DNA from: Bacteroidia bacterium
GTDB lineage: Bacteria; Bacteroidota; Bacteroidia; Flavobacteriales; Schleiferiaceae
Reading direction: 5' to 3'
DNA length: 64,000 bases
Assembly (NCBI GenBank): GCA_030424545.1
Contig: JAUHWL010000004.1
Location: 236,731-300,730, forward strand
Made by a program: the position numbers and the translations under genes. Of the stretch, positions 27,778 to 36,480 are shown piece by piece (within the stretch, counting starts at the first letter, position 1; the number at the start of each line of letters is the position of its first letter). Under the pieces are notes generated by a model that was not told where the DNA came from, did not search any database, and was given only the letters and a program-made list of their open reading frames with translations.

Positions 27778-28986
27778 TTGCCCACTCCACGCCTCTATCC
27801 AATCACAGTTAATGGTGTTGTAAATGCCTTAATTCAAATTTTCGATCAGAATATTTATGCGCATAAAGTAATTGCGCAAACTCTTAAAGAGCATAAAAAA
27901 TGGGGCAGCCGAGACCGAAGTTTTGTAGCTTTTTCTACCTACGAAATGGTACGGCATTGGCGAAATTTATGGAGCCTTTTGGGACAAGAACCCGAATTGA
28001 CTTCAGAAAAAATTCACCATTTATTTGGCGTTTGGTGGTTAAGTCAAGGAAACGTATTGCCCGATTGGAAAGAGTTTGAAGCGCTGAAAGATTTTGATTT
28101 AGAAGCCGCTTTTGCCAATCAGCCGCAAAGCATAGAAATTATAGAATCTTACCCCGATTGGCTGCACCAACGGGCAAGCCAAGAATTAGGCGATGCATGG
28201 CCAGAGATTGCGGCCGATTTAAACGAGCCCGCTCCTCTTTGTTTGCGCACCAACACCATAAAAATTGATGCTGAGTCTTTATCAAAACAGCTCAATGCCG
28301 AAGGATTAATCAACCAAAGAGACGAAGAAAATTCGGCCACCATTTTTATGGAAGGCTCCCCTCGTTTGACATCTCACCCACTTTTTGCGCAAGGTTATTT
28401 CGAAATTCAAGATGCTGGATCGCAAATGATCGCTCCGTTTTTAGACCCAAAACCAGGCGAAACCGTAATTGATGCGTGTGCCGGAGCTGGAGGAAAATCA
28501 TTGCACTTGGCGGCACTCATGCAAAACAAAGGCAGTTTAACAGCTTTAGATACTTTTCCTAAAAAACTTGACGAACTTAAAATACGTGGCAAACGCGGAG
28601 GTGTAAAAATTTTAAGCACCGAAAAAATTAATAAGAATACCGTAGTGAAATTTTCGGGCAAAGCAGATAAACTCTTACTAGATGTGCCTTGCAGCGGCAC
28701 GGGCGTTATAAAACGCGATGTGGATACCAAGTGGAAACTCACCGAAGAACATCTACAAAAAAACATCAACCTGCAGCGGGACTTATTAACGCGTTACACA
28801 GCTATGGTTAAAAAAGGCGGCACTTTTGTTTATGCCACATGCAGCATTTTGCCTTCAGAAAACGAGAGTCAAACCACGTGGTTCATCGATAATTTTAGTC
28901 ATGACTTTGAGTTTATTTCAGAAGAACGCATCAATCCATCGCCAGAAACTGATGGGTTTTACATGGCGAAATTTGTGCGGAAGTAA
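27778..28986 (+). CDS. RsmB/NOP2-family rRNA m5C methyltransferase-like protein
   Basis: The approximately 402-residue protein has an N-terminal helical region and a C-terminal SAM-dependent methyltransferase with VIDACAGAGGKSLHLAALM, LLLDVPCSGTGVIKRDVDTKW (the PCSGTG motif) and VYATCSILPSENE (the second Cys). These are the two catalytic cysteines of the NOL1/NOP2/Sun family that methylate C5 of cytosine in rRNA. Start uncertain: TTG at 27778 or TTG at 27745. I chose 27778 because the upstream part overlaps the TTGAAC repeat tract. Confidence 0.88.
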   Translation: MPTPRLYPITVNGVVNALIQIFDQNIYAHKVIAQTLKEHKKWGSRDRSFVAFSTYEMVRHWRNLWSLLGQEPELTSEKIHHLFGVWWLSQGNVLPDWKEFEALKDFDLEAAFANQPQSIEIIESYPDWLHQRASQELGDAWPEIAADLNEPAPLCLRTNTIKIDAESLSKQLNAEGLINQRDEENSATIFMEGSPRLTSHPLFAQGYFEIQDAGSQMIAPFLDPKPGETVIDACAGAGGKSLHLAALMQNKGSLTALDTFPKKLDELKIRGKRGGVKILSTEKINKNTVVKFSGKADKLLLDVPCSGTGVIKRDVDTKWKLTEEHLQKNINLQRDLLTRYTAMVKKGGTFVYATCSILPSENESQTTWFIDNFSHDFEFISEERINPSPETDGFYMAKFVRK

Positions 28987-28988
28987 AC

Positions 28989-29489
28989 ATGCATACTACC
29001 CACGCAATTCTCAAGGCAAAAGTTTTTGATATTTTGGGATGGCACATTTCAAATTTTGAAATGGCCCATGAAAGCAAAGAATACGCGGCTTGTCGTTTCG
29101 CGGTAAACGGCAAAAATATTTGTAGTCGCAATGCCAAAAAAACCCCAAAAAAAGCAGGGCAATTTGTAACATTTTGGAAACGGCTAAATAATGGCCCCAT
29201 AGAACCATTCCATCAAACAGATGCTTTTGACTATTTTGTGGTAAACGTACAAACGCCTGAAAAAGTTGGACAGTTTGTTATTCCAAAAGCCGTTTTGCTT
29301 GAAAAAGAAATTCTTTCCTTACCTTTAAAAGAAGGAAAAAGAGCCTTTCGCGTTTATCCGCCTTGGGATAAACCAACAAGTTTACAAGCATTAAAAACAC
29401 AGAAATGGCAACTACCCTATTTCTTCGAAATAAACGAACAGCTTGATGTAAGCCACGTTGCTGGGCTGTATCAAAACCAACATTCGTGA
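28989..29489 (+). CDS. MepB family protein
   Basis: The 166-residue protein contains EYAACRFAVNGKNICSRNAKKTPKK, then GQFVTFWKR and DAFDYFVVNVQ, followed by FRVYPPWDKPTSLQALKTQKWQLPYFF. This matches the MepB family, named for the mepRAB multidrug locus of Staphylococcus; biochemical function is unknown. It starts 2 nt after the methyltransferase stop, so they are likely co-transcribed. Confidence 0.85.
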   Translation: MHTTHAILKAKVFDILGWHISNFEMAHESKEYAACRFAVNGKNICSRNAKKTPKKAGQFVTFWKRLNNGPIEPFHQTDAFDYFVVNVQTPEKVGQFVIPKAVLLEKEILSLPLKEGKRAFRVYPPWDKPTSLQALKTQKWQLPYFFEINEQLDVSHVAGLYQNQHS

Positions 29490-29521
29490 GTTTCCAAGAC
29501 TACAATTAGTTGCTCTTCTCC

Positions 29522-29529
29522 TATCTTTG
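29522..29529 (+). promoter_or_regulatory. -7 element (TATCTTTG) upstream of murQ
   Basis: TATCTTTG is an exact TAnnTTTG match 17 nt before the ATG at 29547. I could not pair it with a well-spaced -33 element. Confidence 0.45.
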
Positions 29530-29546
29530 AACCTCTATTTTCATCC

Positions 29547-30389
29547 ATGCATATGTGCGCTTTTCAAAAAATTACCGAGTCTGCTTCCAACCACAATCAT
29601 TTAGAAAAAATGAGTGTTACGGAATTGCTCCTCAATATCAACAACGAAGATAAAACGGTACCCTTGGCGGTTGAGCAAGCATTGCCTCAAATAGAAAATT
29701 TGGTAGAACAAATTGTACCCAGAATGATAAAGGGCGGCAGATTGTTTTACATTGGTGCTGGTACCAGCGGGCGTTTGGGCATTGTAGATGCCAGTGAATG
29801 TCCTCCCACCTATGGCGTGCCACATGGCATGGTTGTAGGCATTATTGCGGGTGGCGATGGCGCCATACGCAAAGCCGTAGAGTTTGCAGAAGACGATGAA
29901 AACCAAGCTTGGCAAGATTTACAACAACATGAAATTGGCGAATTAGATACCGTAATTGGCATCGCGGCCAGCGGCACAACGCCTTATGTTGTTGGCGGGT
30001 TAAACGCTGCGCGCAATAAAAAAATACTTACGGGCAGCATTGTTTGCAATCCAGGTTCGCCTGTGGCACTTGCTGCCGAATATCCGGTAGAAGTTGCGGT
30101 TGGTCCTGAATTTGTAACCGGCAGTACACGCATGAAAGCCGGTACAGCCCAAAAGTTAGTCTTAAACATGATTAGCACCAGTGTGATGATAAAGCTTGGC
30201 CGTGTAGTGGGCAATCGCATGGTTGATATGCAACTGAGCAACAATAAACTTGTAGACCGTGGCACCCGTATGGTGATGGAAGCAACAGGGCATAGTTTTA
30301 ATGAGGCCGAAAAACTTTTACTGAAATACGGTAGTGTGAGAAATGCAATCAAGGCCTCCCCTAACCCCTCCAAAGGAGGGGAACAATAA
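29547..30389 (+). CDS. murQ: N-acetylmuramic acid 6-phosphate etherase
   Basis: The 280-residue enzyme cleaves the lactyl ether of MurNAc 6-phosphate to GlcNAc 6-phosphate and lactate during cell-wall recycling. It shows the SIS sugar-phosphate motifs GAGTSGRLG (about residues 72-80) and DASECPPTYG with the catalytic Glu, plus EFVTGSTRMKAGTAQK. The last 12 residues are encoded by a CCCCTCC-AAA-GGAGGGG hairpin repeat and may be non-native. An internal ATG (MSVTELLLN) is an alternative start. No MurNAc transporter lies beside it. Confidence 0.93.
   Translation: MHMCAFQKITESASNHNHLEKMSVTELLLNINNEDKTVPLAVEQALPQIENLVEQIVPRMIKGGRLFYIGAGTSGRLGIVDASECPPTYGVPHGMVVGIIAGGDGAIRKAVEFAEDDENQAWQDLQQHEIGELDTVIGIAASGTTPYVVGGLNAARNKKILTGSIVCNPGSPVALAAEYPVEVAVGPEFVTGSTRMKAGTAQKLVLNMISTSVMIKLGRVVGNRMVDMQLSNNKLVDRGTRMVMEATGHSFNEAEKLLLKYGSVRNAIKASPNPSKGGEQ
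30355..30384. repeat. GC-rich interspersed repeat in the 3' end of murQ
   Basis: CCTCCCCTAACCCCTCCAAA (30355-30374) is followed by GGAGGGGAA (30375-30383); CCCCTCC (30365-30371) and GGAGGGG (30375-30381) form a 7-bp GC stem with a 3-nt loop. Such CCCCTAACCCCTCC elements are dispersed between genes in Bacteroidota. Here it extends into the murQ reading frame. Confidence 0.65.
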
Positions 30390-30449
30390 CTTGTGGAAAA
30401 AACGATGAGTAATTTAAACGAGTAACATTCAATTTTTAACCTTAAAAAA

Positions 30450-30674
30450 ATGGCAGCAAACAAAGACAAAATGATGATGGGTGTTAATTATATTGCCTAT
30501 TCTTTCCCGCTTATTTTTTTAGGGCCTGGAATATTTTTTTGGAAAGGTGCCAAAGCATGGGATCAAGGTGAATGGTGGTGGGCTGTGCTGAGCATAGTGA
30601 TTATGGGCTTGGCCGTGTTTTTAATTGTTAAAGGATTACGCCTTTTGCTAGCCGGGCTTTTTGGCGATAAATAG
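30450..30674 (+). CDS. DUF6095-like small membrane protein
   Basis: The 74-residue protein has two hydrophobic helices (about residues 14-31 and 45-68) with a short loop containing WDQGEWWWAV. It begins with a basic MAANKDKMMMGVNYIAYS. This fits the DUF6095 layout, a Bacteroidota family of unknown function. It is 60 nt after murQ and ends 24 nt before the interrupted lipoprotein gene. Confidence 0.75.
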   Translation: MAANKDKMMMGVNYIAYSFPLIFLGPGIFFWKGAKAWDQGEWWWAVLSIVIMGLAVFLIVKGLRLLLAGLFGDK

Positions 30675-30698
30675 TCTGAAATATTTCACCGAAGTAAT

Positions 30699-31322
30699 AT
30701 GAAATATCTTTCAATTCTTGTTCTTTTCTCTCTCCTATCTTGTTCATCTGAAAAATCAAAGAATGAAATCACTTTAAAAGAAAATGAATTGATTTCACAA
30801 CTCCTTCCAGTTCTTATTGGGAATAATAATATTCCTCCAGGACCTTCTCCTGAATTTAATCCTGAAATTGAAACAAGAGAACAATACAAGGAGAAATTAG
30901 AATTGTCTTTACAAAAACACCAATAGCAAATAAAAGACACAACCTTTAAATTAACCATAAACCCAATACTCAAAGTCGTTACAAAAAATCATATTGAAAG
31001 AGCAATAGGTTCAGACAAAGAAGAATTAGCGAAAATGCTTATTGAAGACACATTAGGAACAAAAACAATCGATTTAGAACAAATTGCCCCTTACTCAACT
31101 TATCAATTTGTTGAAAAACCTGAAAAATTTGATAATTACAATTTTACCTATCGAGGTGTTGTTTCTTTTTCTAGAATTGCTTTCAATAAAAACCACTCCA
31201 AAGCACTGTTTAGATTTGACTTTAATTGCAACTTTGATTGTGGTTGGGGTGCATTTATTTTAACAGAAAAAATAAATGGCCAATGGAAAGTTCTGAAAAA
31301 ATATACTCTCTGGGTTAATTAA
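30699..31322 (+). pseudogene. Lipoprotein gene interrupted by one amber codon
   Basis: The reading frame from ATG at 30699 encodes a lipoprotein signal (LSCS, Cys about residue 15) and 75 residues before a TAG at 30924-30926. The same frame then continues with no further stop to 31322, where it encodes a beta-rich C-terminal part (FRFDFNCNFDCGWGAFILTEKINGQWKVLKKY). Without the TAG it would be one protein of about 207 residues. The TAG lies between CAA and CAA codons (KHQ-stop-QIKD), consistent with a single C-to-T change from CAG. It could also be a sequencing error or stop-codon readthrough. The family is not recognised. Confidence 0.8.
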
Positions 31323-31323
31323 A

Positions 31324-32973
31324 CTAACCCACCAACAACTCCTCTGCTGTTTTTCTAGCGGCTTCACTGATGCTTGCACCGCTTAGCAAACGCGCAATTT
31401 CTTCTACCCTTTCGGTTTTAGTAAGATACGTTAAACGGGTTTCGGTACTTTGTGCAGAGCTGCTTTTACTCACTTTTAAATGTTGTGCGCCATGTGCTGC
31501 AATTTGCGGCAAATGCGTTATGGCCAATACTTGCATGTTCTCGCCCATTTCGCCTAAAATTTGCGCGGCACGTTGGGCTGTTTCCCCAGAAATACCCGTA
31601 TCTATCTCATCAAAAATAATGGCGGGTAAACTTTGTGTTTTGGCCAAAATAGCTTTTAACGAAAGCATTACACGACTTAATTCTCCACCAGAAGCAACCT
31701 TGTGTATAGGCTGAGGCTTGCTGCCTTTGTTGGCGCTAAACAAAAATTCCACATCATCAAAGCCAGAAGCCATCGCTTTATCTTGTTCTACAATAGAAAT
31801 GCGCAATTCTGCATTGGGCATTTTCAATCTGTTTAAATACTGTTGCGCATCTATTTGTAAAATCTGTGCCGTTGCTTTTCTGGTTTTGCTTACTAATTGA
31901 GATTCCTTTTTTAATTCCTCAAATTTTACGGCTATTTCTTTTTCTTTTTTCTGCAACGCTACTACTCCTGTTGTGGCCAGAAATAGCTGGTCAGAAAGCT
32001 CGTTGTATTTTTCTAGTAATTCTTGGGTTGATGTTACGCGGTGTTTTTGCATCAATTGCAAAACAACATTTTGGCGTTCTTCTAATTCGTTAAGGCGGTT
32101 TTCGTCTAGTTGTACATCTTCCAATTGGCGTTCAAGCTCAGACGAAATATCTTTTAATTCAATTTCTGAAGAATGCAAACGTTGCGTGAGCGAATCTAAT
32201 GGCGGTAAAAAACGTGCAGCAAGTTCTACAGATTTTACTGATTCATGCAGTTTTGATAAAACGCCAAATTCTTCTTGCAAATTTTGCAGGCCAAGAGAAA
32301 GTCCGCTTTGAATATCTTCTGCATGGCGAAGCACTTTTAATTCTTCATCAAGCGAAAATTCTTCATCGACAACAATTTTTGCCTTTTCTAATTCGTCTAC
32401 CAAAAACTGGATGTAATCAGTATCTATATCTACAGCCAATTTTTTCTGTAGGTCATTATATTCTTTTTTCAACGTTTGGTAACCTTCAAAACTACGCTGA
32501 TAAGCACTTCTTTCTTTTTGATTTTGCGCAATGGCATCTAACATAGAAAGCTGAAAAGATGCGTTTAACATCAGCATGCTATCGTGTTGAGAGTGAATAT
32601 CAACCAAACGATTGCCCAGCTCTTTAAGGGTTTCTAACTTTACGGGAGTATCGTTTATAAAGGCTCTACTTTTTCCTGAAGGTAAAATTTCTCTTCTTAA
32701 AATGCTTGTAGCCTCATAATCTAATTCTTGTTCCTCAAAAAAACCCTGAAGTGCCAATTTTTCAATATTAAAATTGGCTTCAACAATGCATTTTACCTTT
32801 TCGTCACCAAGCACTTTACTTTCTGCACGATTGCCTAAAACAAGTCCTAAAGCTCCTAGTAAAATAGATTTTCCCGCACCCGTTTCTCCAGTTATGGTGG
32901 TAAATCCGTCTTTTAAATCGAGGTTTAACGCTTTAATTAATGCGTAGTTTTTAACGGAAATAGAGGTAATCAT
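31324..32973 (-). CDS. recN: DNA repair protein RecN
   Basis: The 549-residue SMC-like ATPase has Walker A GETGAGKS (about 29-36), a long coiled-coil in the middle (about 160-370), and a C-terminal GGELSRVMLSLKAILA signature with Walker B IIFDEIDTGISG. RecN helps recombinational repair of double-strand breaks. It is the last gene of the minus-strand cluster bamD-rpoZ-coaBC-porD-recN, 45 nt after porD. Confidence 0.95.
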   Translation of the reverse strand: MITSISVKNYALIKALNLDLKDGFTTITGETGAGKSILLGALGLVLGNRAESKVLGDEKVKCIVEANFNIEKLALQGFFEEQELDYEATSILRREILPSGKSRAFINDTPVKLETLKELGNRLVDIHSQHDSMLMLNASFQLSMLDAIAQNQKERSAYQRSFEGYQTLKKEYNDLQKKLAVDIDTDYIQFLVDELEKAKIVVDEEFSLDEELKVLRHAEDIQSGLSLGLQNLQEEFGVLSKLHESVKSVELAARFLPPLDSLTQRLHSSEIELKDISSELERQLEDVQLDENRLNELEERQNVVLQLMQKHRVTSTQELLEKYNELSDQLFLATTGVVALQKKEKEIAVKFEELKKESQLVSKTRKATAQILQIDAQQYLNRLKMPNAELRISIVEQDKAMASGFDDVEFLFSANKGSKPQPIHKVASGGELSRVMLSLKAILAKTQSLPAIIFDEIDTGISGETAQRAAQILGEMGENMQVLAITHLPQIAAHGAQHLKVSKSSSAQSTETRLTYLTKTERVEEIARLLSGASISEAARKTAEELLVG

Positions 32974-33017
32974 TCTAATAAATTAAGCGTAGTAAAAATG
33001 AGAAAAAAAAGAGTGTG

Positions 33018-33929
33018 TTATCTTTTTTCTAATTCTTGATATTTGTTAGATCTACCAGCGTCAATTTGTTTTAATGTAGGAATTAAGGTAGAAATATCTA
33101 TTTGAGGACCATCACTAAAAATGCTAACAATCTCATCGCTTTTTGCATCAAAAAAAGTATTTAAAAGCAATGCGTTTGGCCTTTTCTGAAAGACCGGTTG
33201 CAAGGCCAAAAGACCATCTCTAATTGATGTTTTTGCCGTTTCTTGATTTGAAGGATCATACATTTTATCTAACCCGAGCCGGTGATATTGGTAGATTACA
33301 TTAATTACTGTTTCAAAGGCAGGGCTGTTTAAATTGTCAGCAAGCCAATAGCGAGATTTGTTGCCATCAAAACTTCTCCAACCCGTTGCGCTACCATCGC
33401 TTTGTGCATTAGAAACAATGTTTTGCATTTGATTAAAAAACACTTCTCCACCACCAGAAATCATACTTGCTCTATCTAAACCAATAACGAGGTTACAATA
33501 AAATGCAAGTAAAGAAGTGAGGTTATCTGTATGAGAATTTGGCGTGTAGTTTAAAGGTTGATTAATGATGTATGAAAAAGACAAATCATTATCAATAAAA
33601 TTTAATAAAGGTGAATTGTAATCGGAATTATAAATGGGACGGCTATACTGTACTTGTAAATTGCCACTAAAATTATTGCCCGAGTAAGAAGTGATATTAA
33701 ATATAAACGAAGCTTCAATTTTCTCTTCTAGTTCATACTTTAAACCAGACCACTGATAAGAATTCACAAAATCTCTAATATCTGATTCTAGGGTAGTGAA
33801 TATTTCTTTGTTTGTCATTTGCACATTGGGAGACAATACATTTACGGTTGCCTCAATTTCTTGTGCATTTGCCTGTTTGCCAAAAAATATAAAAACTGAT
33901 ATAGCAACGAAACAAATTAATCTAAACAT
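33018..33929 (-). CDS. PorD-like type IX secretion protein (DUF4835)
   Basis: The 303-residue protein has a signal peptide (residues 1-22, FGKQANAQ) and a mature domain that matches DUF4835: a NVLSPNVQMTNKEIFTTLES block near the start and DGLLALQPVFQKRPNALLLNTFFDAKSDEIVSIF near the end. DUF4835 proteins are known as PorD in the type IX secretion/gliding machinery, placed by genetics. It overlaps the coaBC end by 8 nt, so translation is probably coupled. It agrees with the type IX sorting domain found at 15881-17584. Confidence 0.88.
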   Translation of the reverse strand: MFRLICFVAISVFIFFGKQANAQEIEATVNVLSPNVQMTNKEIFTTLESDIRDFVNSYQWSGLKYELEEKIEASFIFNITSYSGNNFSGNLQVQYSRPIYNSDYNSPLLNFIDNDLSFSYIINQPLNYTPNSHTDNLTSLLAFYCNLVIGLDRASMISGGGEVFFNQMQNIVSNAQSDGSATGWRSFDGNKSRYWLADNLNSPAFETVINVIYQYHRLGLDKMYDPSNQETAKTSIRDGLLALQPVFQKRPNALLLNTFFDAKSDEIVSIFSDGPQIDISTLIPTLKQIDAGRSNKYQELEKR

Positions 33930-35127
33930 GTTCTTTTATAATATTATTCCAAATAGCTACTGCTACTTCTTGTTTTTGTAAAAGTGGTGTTTCTACCATG
34001 TTTCCATCTTTAGAAATAACAACCACTTTGTTGGTGTCATGTCCAAATCCGGCTCCTGGATCTCGCAACGAATTTAAAACCACATAATCTAAATTTTTAC
34101 GCTTTAGCTTGTCTTTAGCATAATTTAACTCATCATTGGTTTCCAATGCAAATCCCACCAATATTTGTTTGTTGGTTTTCATTTTACCAAGCTCAGCCAA
34201 TGTATCTAACGTTGGTTCTAGCTCAATATTTAAATCAGCACCTGTTTTTTTAATTTTTTTGGTTGAGATTTTTTTAGGCTTAAAATCGGCAACTGCAGCT
34301 GTTAAAATGGCGATATCAGATTTTTCGAACTCGGCTATACAAGCTTTGTACAAATCATCGGCACTTTCTATTCTAATTACGTTTAGTCCATCTAGCACAT
34401 GCGGCACCTGTGTTGGGCCTAAAACCAACGTAACATCAGCACCATATTTTAATGCCTGTTGTGCCAAGGCAACGCCCATTTTACCTGTGCTAAAATTGCC
34501 AATAAAACGCACTGCATCAATACGCTCATAGGTTGGCCCAGCGTTTATTAATACTTTTTTACCGGTTAAAGGCAATCCTTTTTTAAGATCGTTTATTAAA
34601 AACTCAACAATGTTTTCGGGTTCGGCCATTCTACCTTGGCCTATCAAACCGCTGGCTAACTCGCCATGCTCTGCTTCTATTAAAATGTGTCCTCGGTTGG
34701 TAAGCGCAGCTATATTATTTAGCGTTGCTTCATTTTTATACATATCTAAATCCATAGCCGGAGCAAAATATACAGGACATTTTGCGCTCATGTACGTTGC
34801 TAATAAAAGGTTGTTGCATGCACCTGTAACCATGTTAGAAAGGGTATTGCTTGTGGCTGGAGCAATAATCATTACATCTGCCCAAAGCCCAAGCTCTACA
34901 TGGTTATTCCATTCTGCGTTGGCATCGTCTTCGTTTACAAAAGTGCTGTAAACAGGATTGTTAGATAATGTAGAGAGCGTAAGCGGAGTTACAAAATCCA
35001 AAGAAGCCGGGGTTAAAACAACTTTAACCTCGGCTCCATTTTTTTTTAGTAATCTTATGAGTATCGCTGCTTTATAAGCGGCAATGCTAGCAGAAACGCC
35101 TAGCAATATTTTTTTACCGCGTAGCAT
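33922..35127 (-). CDS. coaBC: Bifunctional phosphopantothenoylcysteine decarboxylase/phosphopantothenate-cysteine ligase
   Basis: The 401-residue enzyme catalyses two steps of coenzyme A synthesis. The N-terminal flavoprotein decarboxylase has GVSASIAAYKA, the active-site region APATSNTLSNMVTG and the APAMDLDMY motif. The C-terminal ligase (from about residue 190) has KVLINAGPTYERID and ILTAAVADFKPK. It lies between rpoZ (11 nt upstream) and the PorD-like gene. Confidence 0.95.
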   Translation of the reverse strand: MLRGKKILLGVSASIAAYKAAILIRLLKKNGAEVKVVLTPASLDFVTPLTLSTLSNNPVYSTFVNEDDANAEWNNHVELGLWADVMIIAPATSNTLSNMVTGACNNLLLATYMSAKCPVYFAPAMDLDMYKNEATLNNIAALTNRGHILIEAEHGELASGLIGQGRMAEPENIVEFLINDLKKGLPLTGKKVLINAGPTYERIDAVRFIGNFSTGKMGVALAQQALKYGADVTLVLGPTQVPHVLDGLNVIRIESADDLYKACIAEFEKSDIAILTAAVADFKPKKISTKKIKKTGADLNIELEPTLDTLAELGKMKTNKQILVGFALETNDELNYAKDKLKRKNLDYVVLNSLRDPGAGFGHDTNKVVVISKDGNMVETPLLQKQEVAVAIWNNIIKEHV

Positions 35128-35138
35128 CGGACAAAAAC

Positions 35139-35483
35139 TTACTTTGCTACTTCTTCTCCATCCGCTGCAACGTCTGGATATCTAAAATATATTTTTCCTT
35201 CTTTCCACTCTTCTGTACTTATAGAATGTGGTTTTGGTAAATTTTCGTAGAATTTAGAAACTTCTATTTGCTCTTTATTGTCAAAGATTTCTTCTAATGA
35301 CTCCGTGCTTGTAGCAAACTCTTCTAATTTACCATGTAATTCTTCACGCACTTCTTCATTAATCTGCTCTGCACGCTTAGAAATAATCACAAGCGATTCA
35401 TAGATGTTTTCTGTAGGTGCATCTAAATCTCTTAAATCTTGTGTTGTTGTAGATTTACTTGCGTTTGTTTTTTTAAAGTCCAT
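35139..35483 (-). CDS. rpoZ: RNA polymerase omega subunit (Bacteroidota type)
   Basis: The 114-residue protein has the omega/RPB6-like helix region with NIYESLVIISKRAEQINEEV, typical of Bacteroidota omega, and a C-terminal acidic and aromatic tail. Omega helps assemble and stabilise RNA polymerase. Its position between bamD and coaBC is the common arrangement in the phylum; the start is 3 nt after the bamD stop, so co-transcription is likely. Confidence 0.88.
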   Translation of the reverse strand: MDFKKTNASKSTTTQDLRDLDAPTENIYESLVIISKRAEQINEEVREELHGKLEEFATSTESLEEIFDNKEQIEVSKFYENLPKPHSISTEEWKEGKIYFRYPDVAADGEEVAK

Positions 35484-35486
35484 GCT

Positions 35487-36326
35487 TTAACTATTTGTTT
35501 TAACTTTTGTTTGTTCTGGGTTTTGCTTTAATAAGAACATCTGATCTATAATATCATCTAAAATCTTATCTGCTTTTGCCCTATAAATAGACTCTGGATA
35601 TAAATTTACAAAGTCTAAATATGCTGTTTTAGATTCTTTTAATCTAAAGGCCTGCAAAGATACAATACTCTTTATTGCATATTGATAATTTGACTCTAGC
35701 CTTAAATACATTGCTTCCTCTCTATATGGTGTATCCGGATAATCAGAAAGTGTGGCGTTAAACGATTCTATTGCTGCTTTATAGTTTTCTGTATGCCAAT
35801 ATTGCTTGGCCAACATGAATGATTTTTTTTCTAATTTCCCTCTCAATTCATCAATTATCATGTTGCATTCTTCTATATGAGAACTTGTTCTATGTGTATT
35901 GATGTAAAGTTGCAATTCATTTATGGCCTTGTATGTATTGGTTTGATCTAAACTGTAAACTGGAGACTCCTTATAATAACAGTATCCAACCATAAAGGCG
36001 CCATCATCTGCAAAGGCATTGTTTGGAAAGGTTTGGTAAAACGTTTTAAAATGATATGCCGCTATTAAATAGCTACGTTCTTGAAACAGCGTCATTGCAT
36101 AGTAATAATATACATCTTGAGCTTTTTCAGACCCTCTATACAGCGTTAGTAGCTCATCAAAAATAGGTAGTGCTTTTGCATATTTCCCATCTTCATATAG
36201 CTCTAATGCTTTTTCTAATTTGTACTCTAAATCGGTACTTTTTAATACCCGTTGATACTCACTACAACTGGTAAAAACAAGTACGAGTAAAAGAAAAAAT
36301 ATAGCTGGAATTCGTTTTTTAAACAT
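35487..36326 (-). CDS. bamD: Outer membrane assembly lipoprotein BamD
   Basis: I start at MFKKRIPAIFFLLL, 30 nt inside the longest frame, giving 279 residues with a lipoprotein signal (FTSC, Cys about residue 20). Mature sequence contains several TPR units: LELYEDGKYAKALPIFDELLT, YYYAMTLFQERSYLIAAYHF, AFADDGAFMVGYCYYK, typical of BamD in the BAM complex that inserts barrels. A TATTTTTG (complement at 36331-36338) lies just 4 nt before this start. It heads the five-gene minus-strand cluster. Confidence 0.92.
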   Translation of the reverse strand: MFKKRIPAIFFLLLVLVFTSCSEYQRVLKSTDLEYKLEKALELYEDGKYAKALPIFDELLTLYRGSEKAQDVYYYYAMTLFQERSYLIAAYHFKTFYQTFPNNAFADDGAFMVGYCYYKESPVYSLDQTNTYKAINELQLYINTHRTSSHIEECNMIIDELRGKLEKKSFMLAKQYWHTENYKAAIESFNATLSDYPDTPYREEAMYLRLESNYQYAIKSIVSLQAFRLKESKTAYLDFVNLYPESIYRAKADKILDDIIDQMFLLKQNPEQTKVKTNS

Positions 36327-36330
36327 CGCG

Positions 36331-36338
36331 CAAAAATA
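36331..36338 (-). promoter_or_regulatory. -7 element (TATTTTTG) adjacent to the bamD start
   Basis: On the minus strand TATTTTTG (plus-strand CAAAAATA) matches TAnnTTTG exactly and is followed by CGCG and then the ATG. If this is the promoter used, the mRNA would have a very short or no leader. No clear -33 element was found at the usual spacing. Confidence 0.4.
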
Positions 36339-36480
36339 ATTTTTTTCACCAAACATAAATCGCGATTTTAAAACGAATATTCTTGTTGTTTCGTGTCTAA
36401 TCGTTTTTAAAAATTTTTAAGCACCCATCAAGCCTATACAATCAATTTCGGTTGGTTAAAATTGCTTTATGATTTGCTTT

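Noticed and set aside
34136..34531. A 131-codon plus-strand open frame inside coaBC
   Set aside because: It is antisense to coaBC and its residue pattern is that of an opposite-strand shadow.
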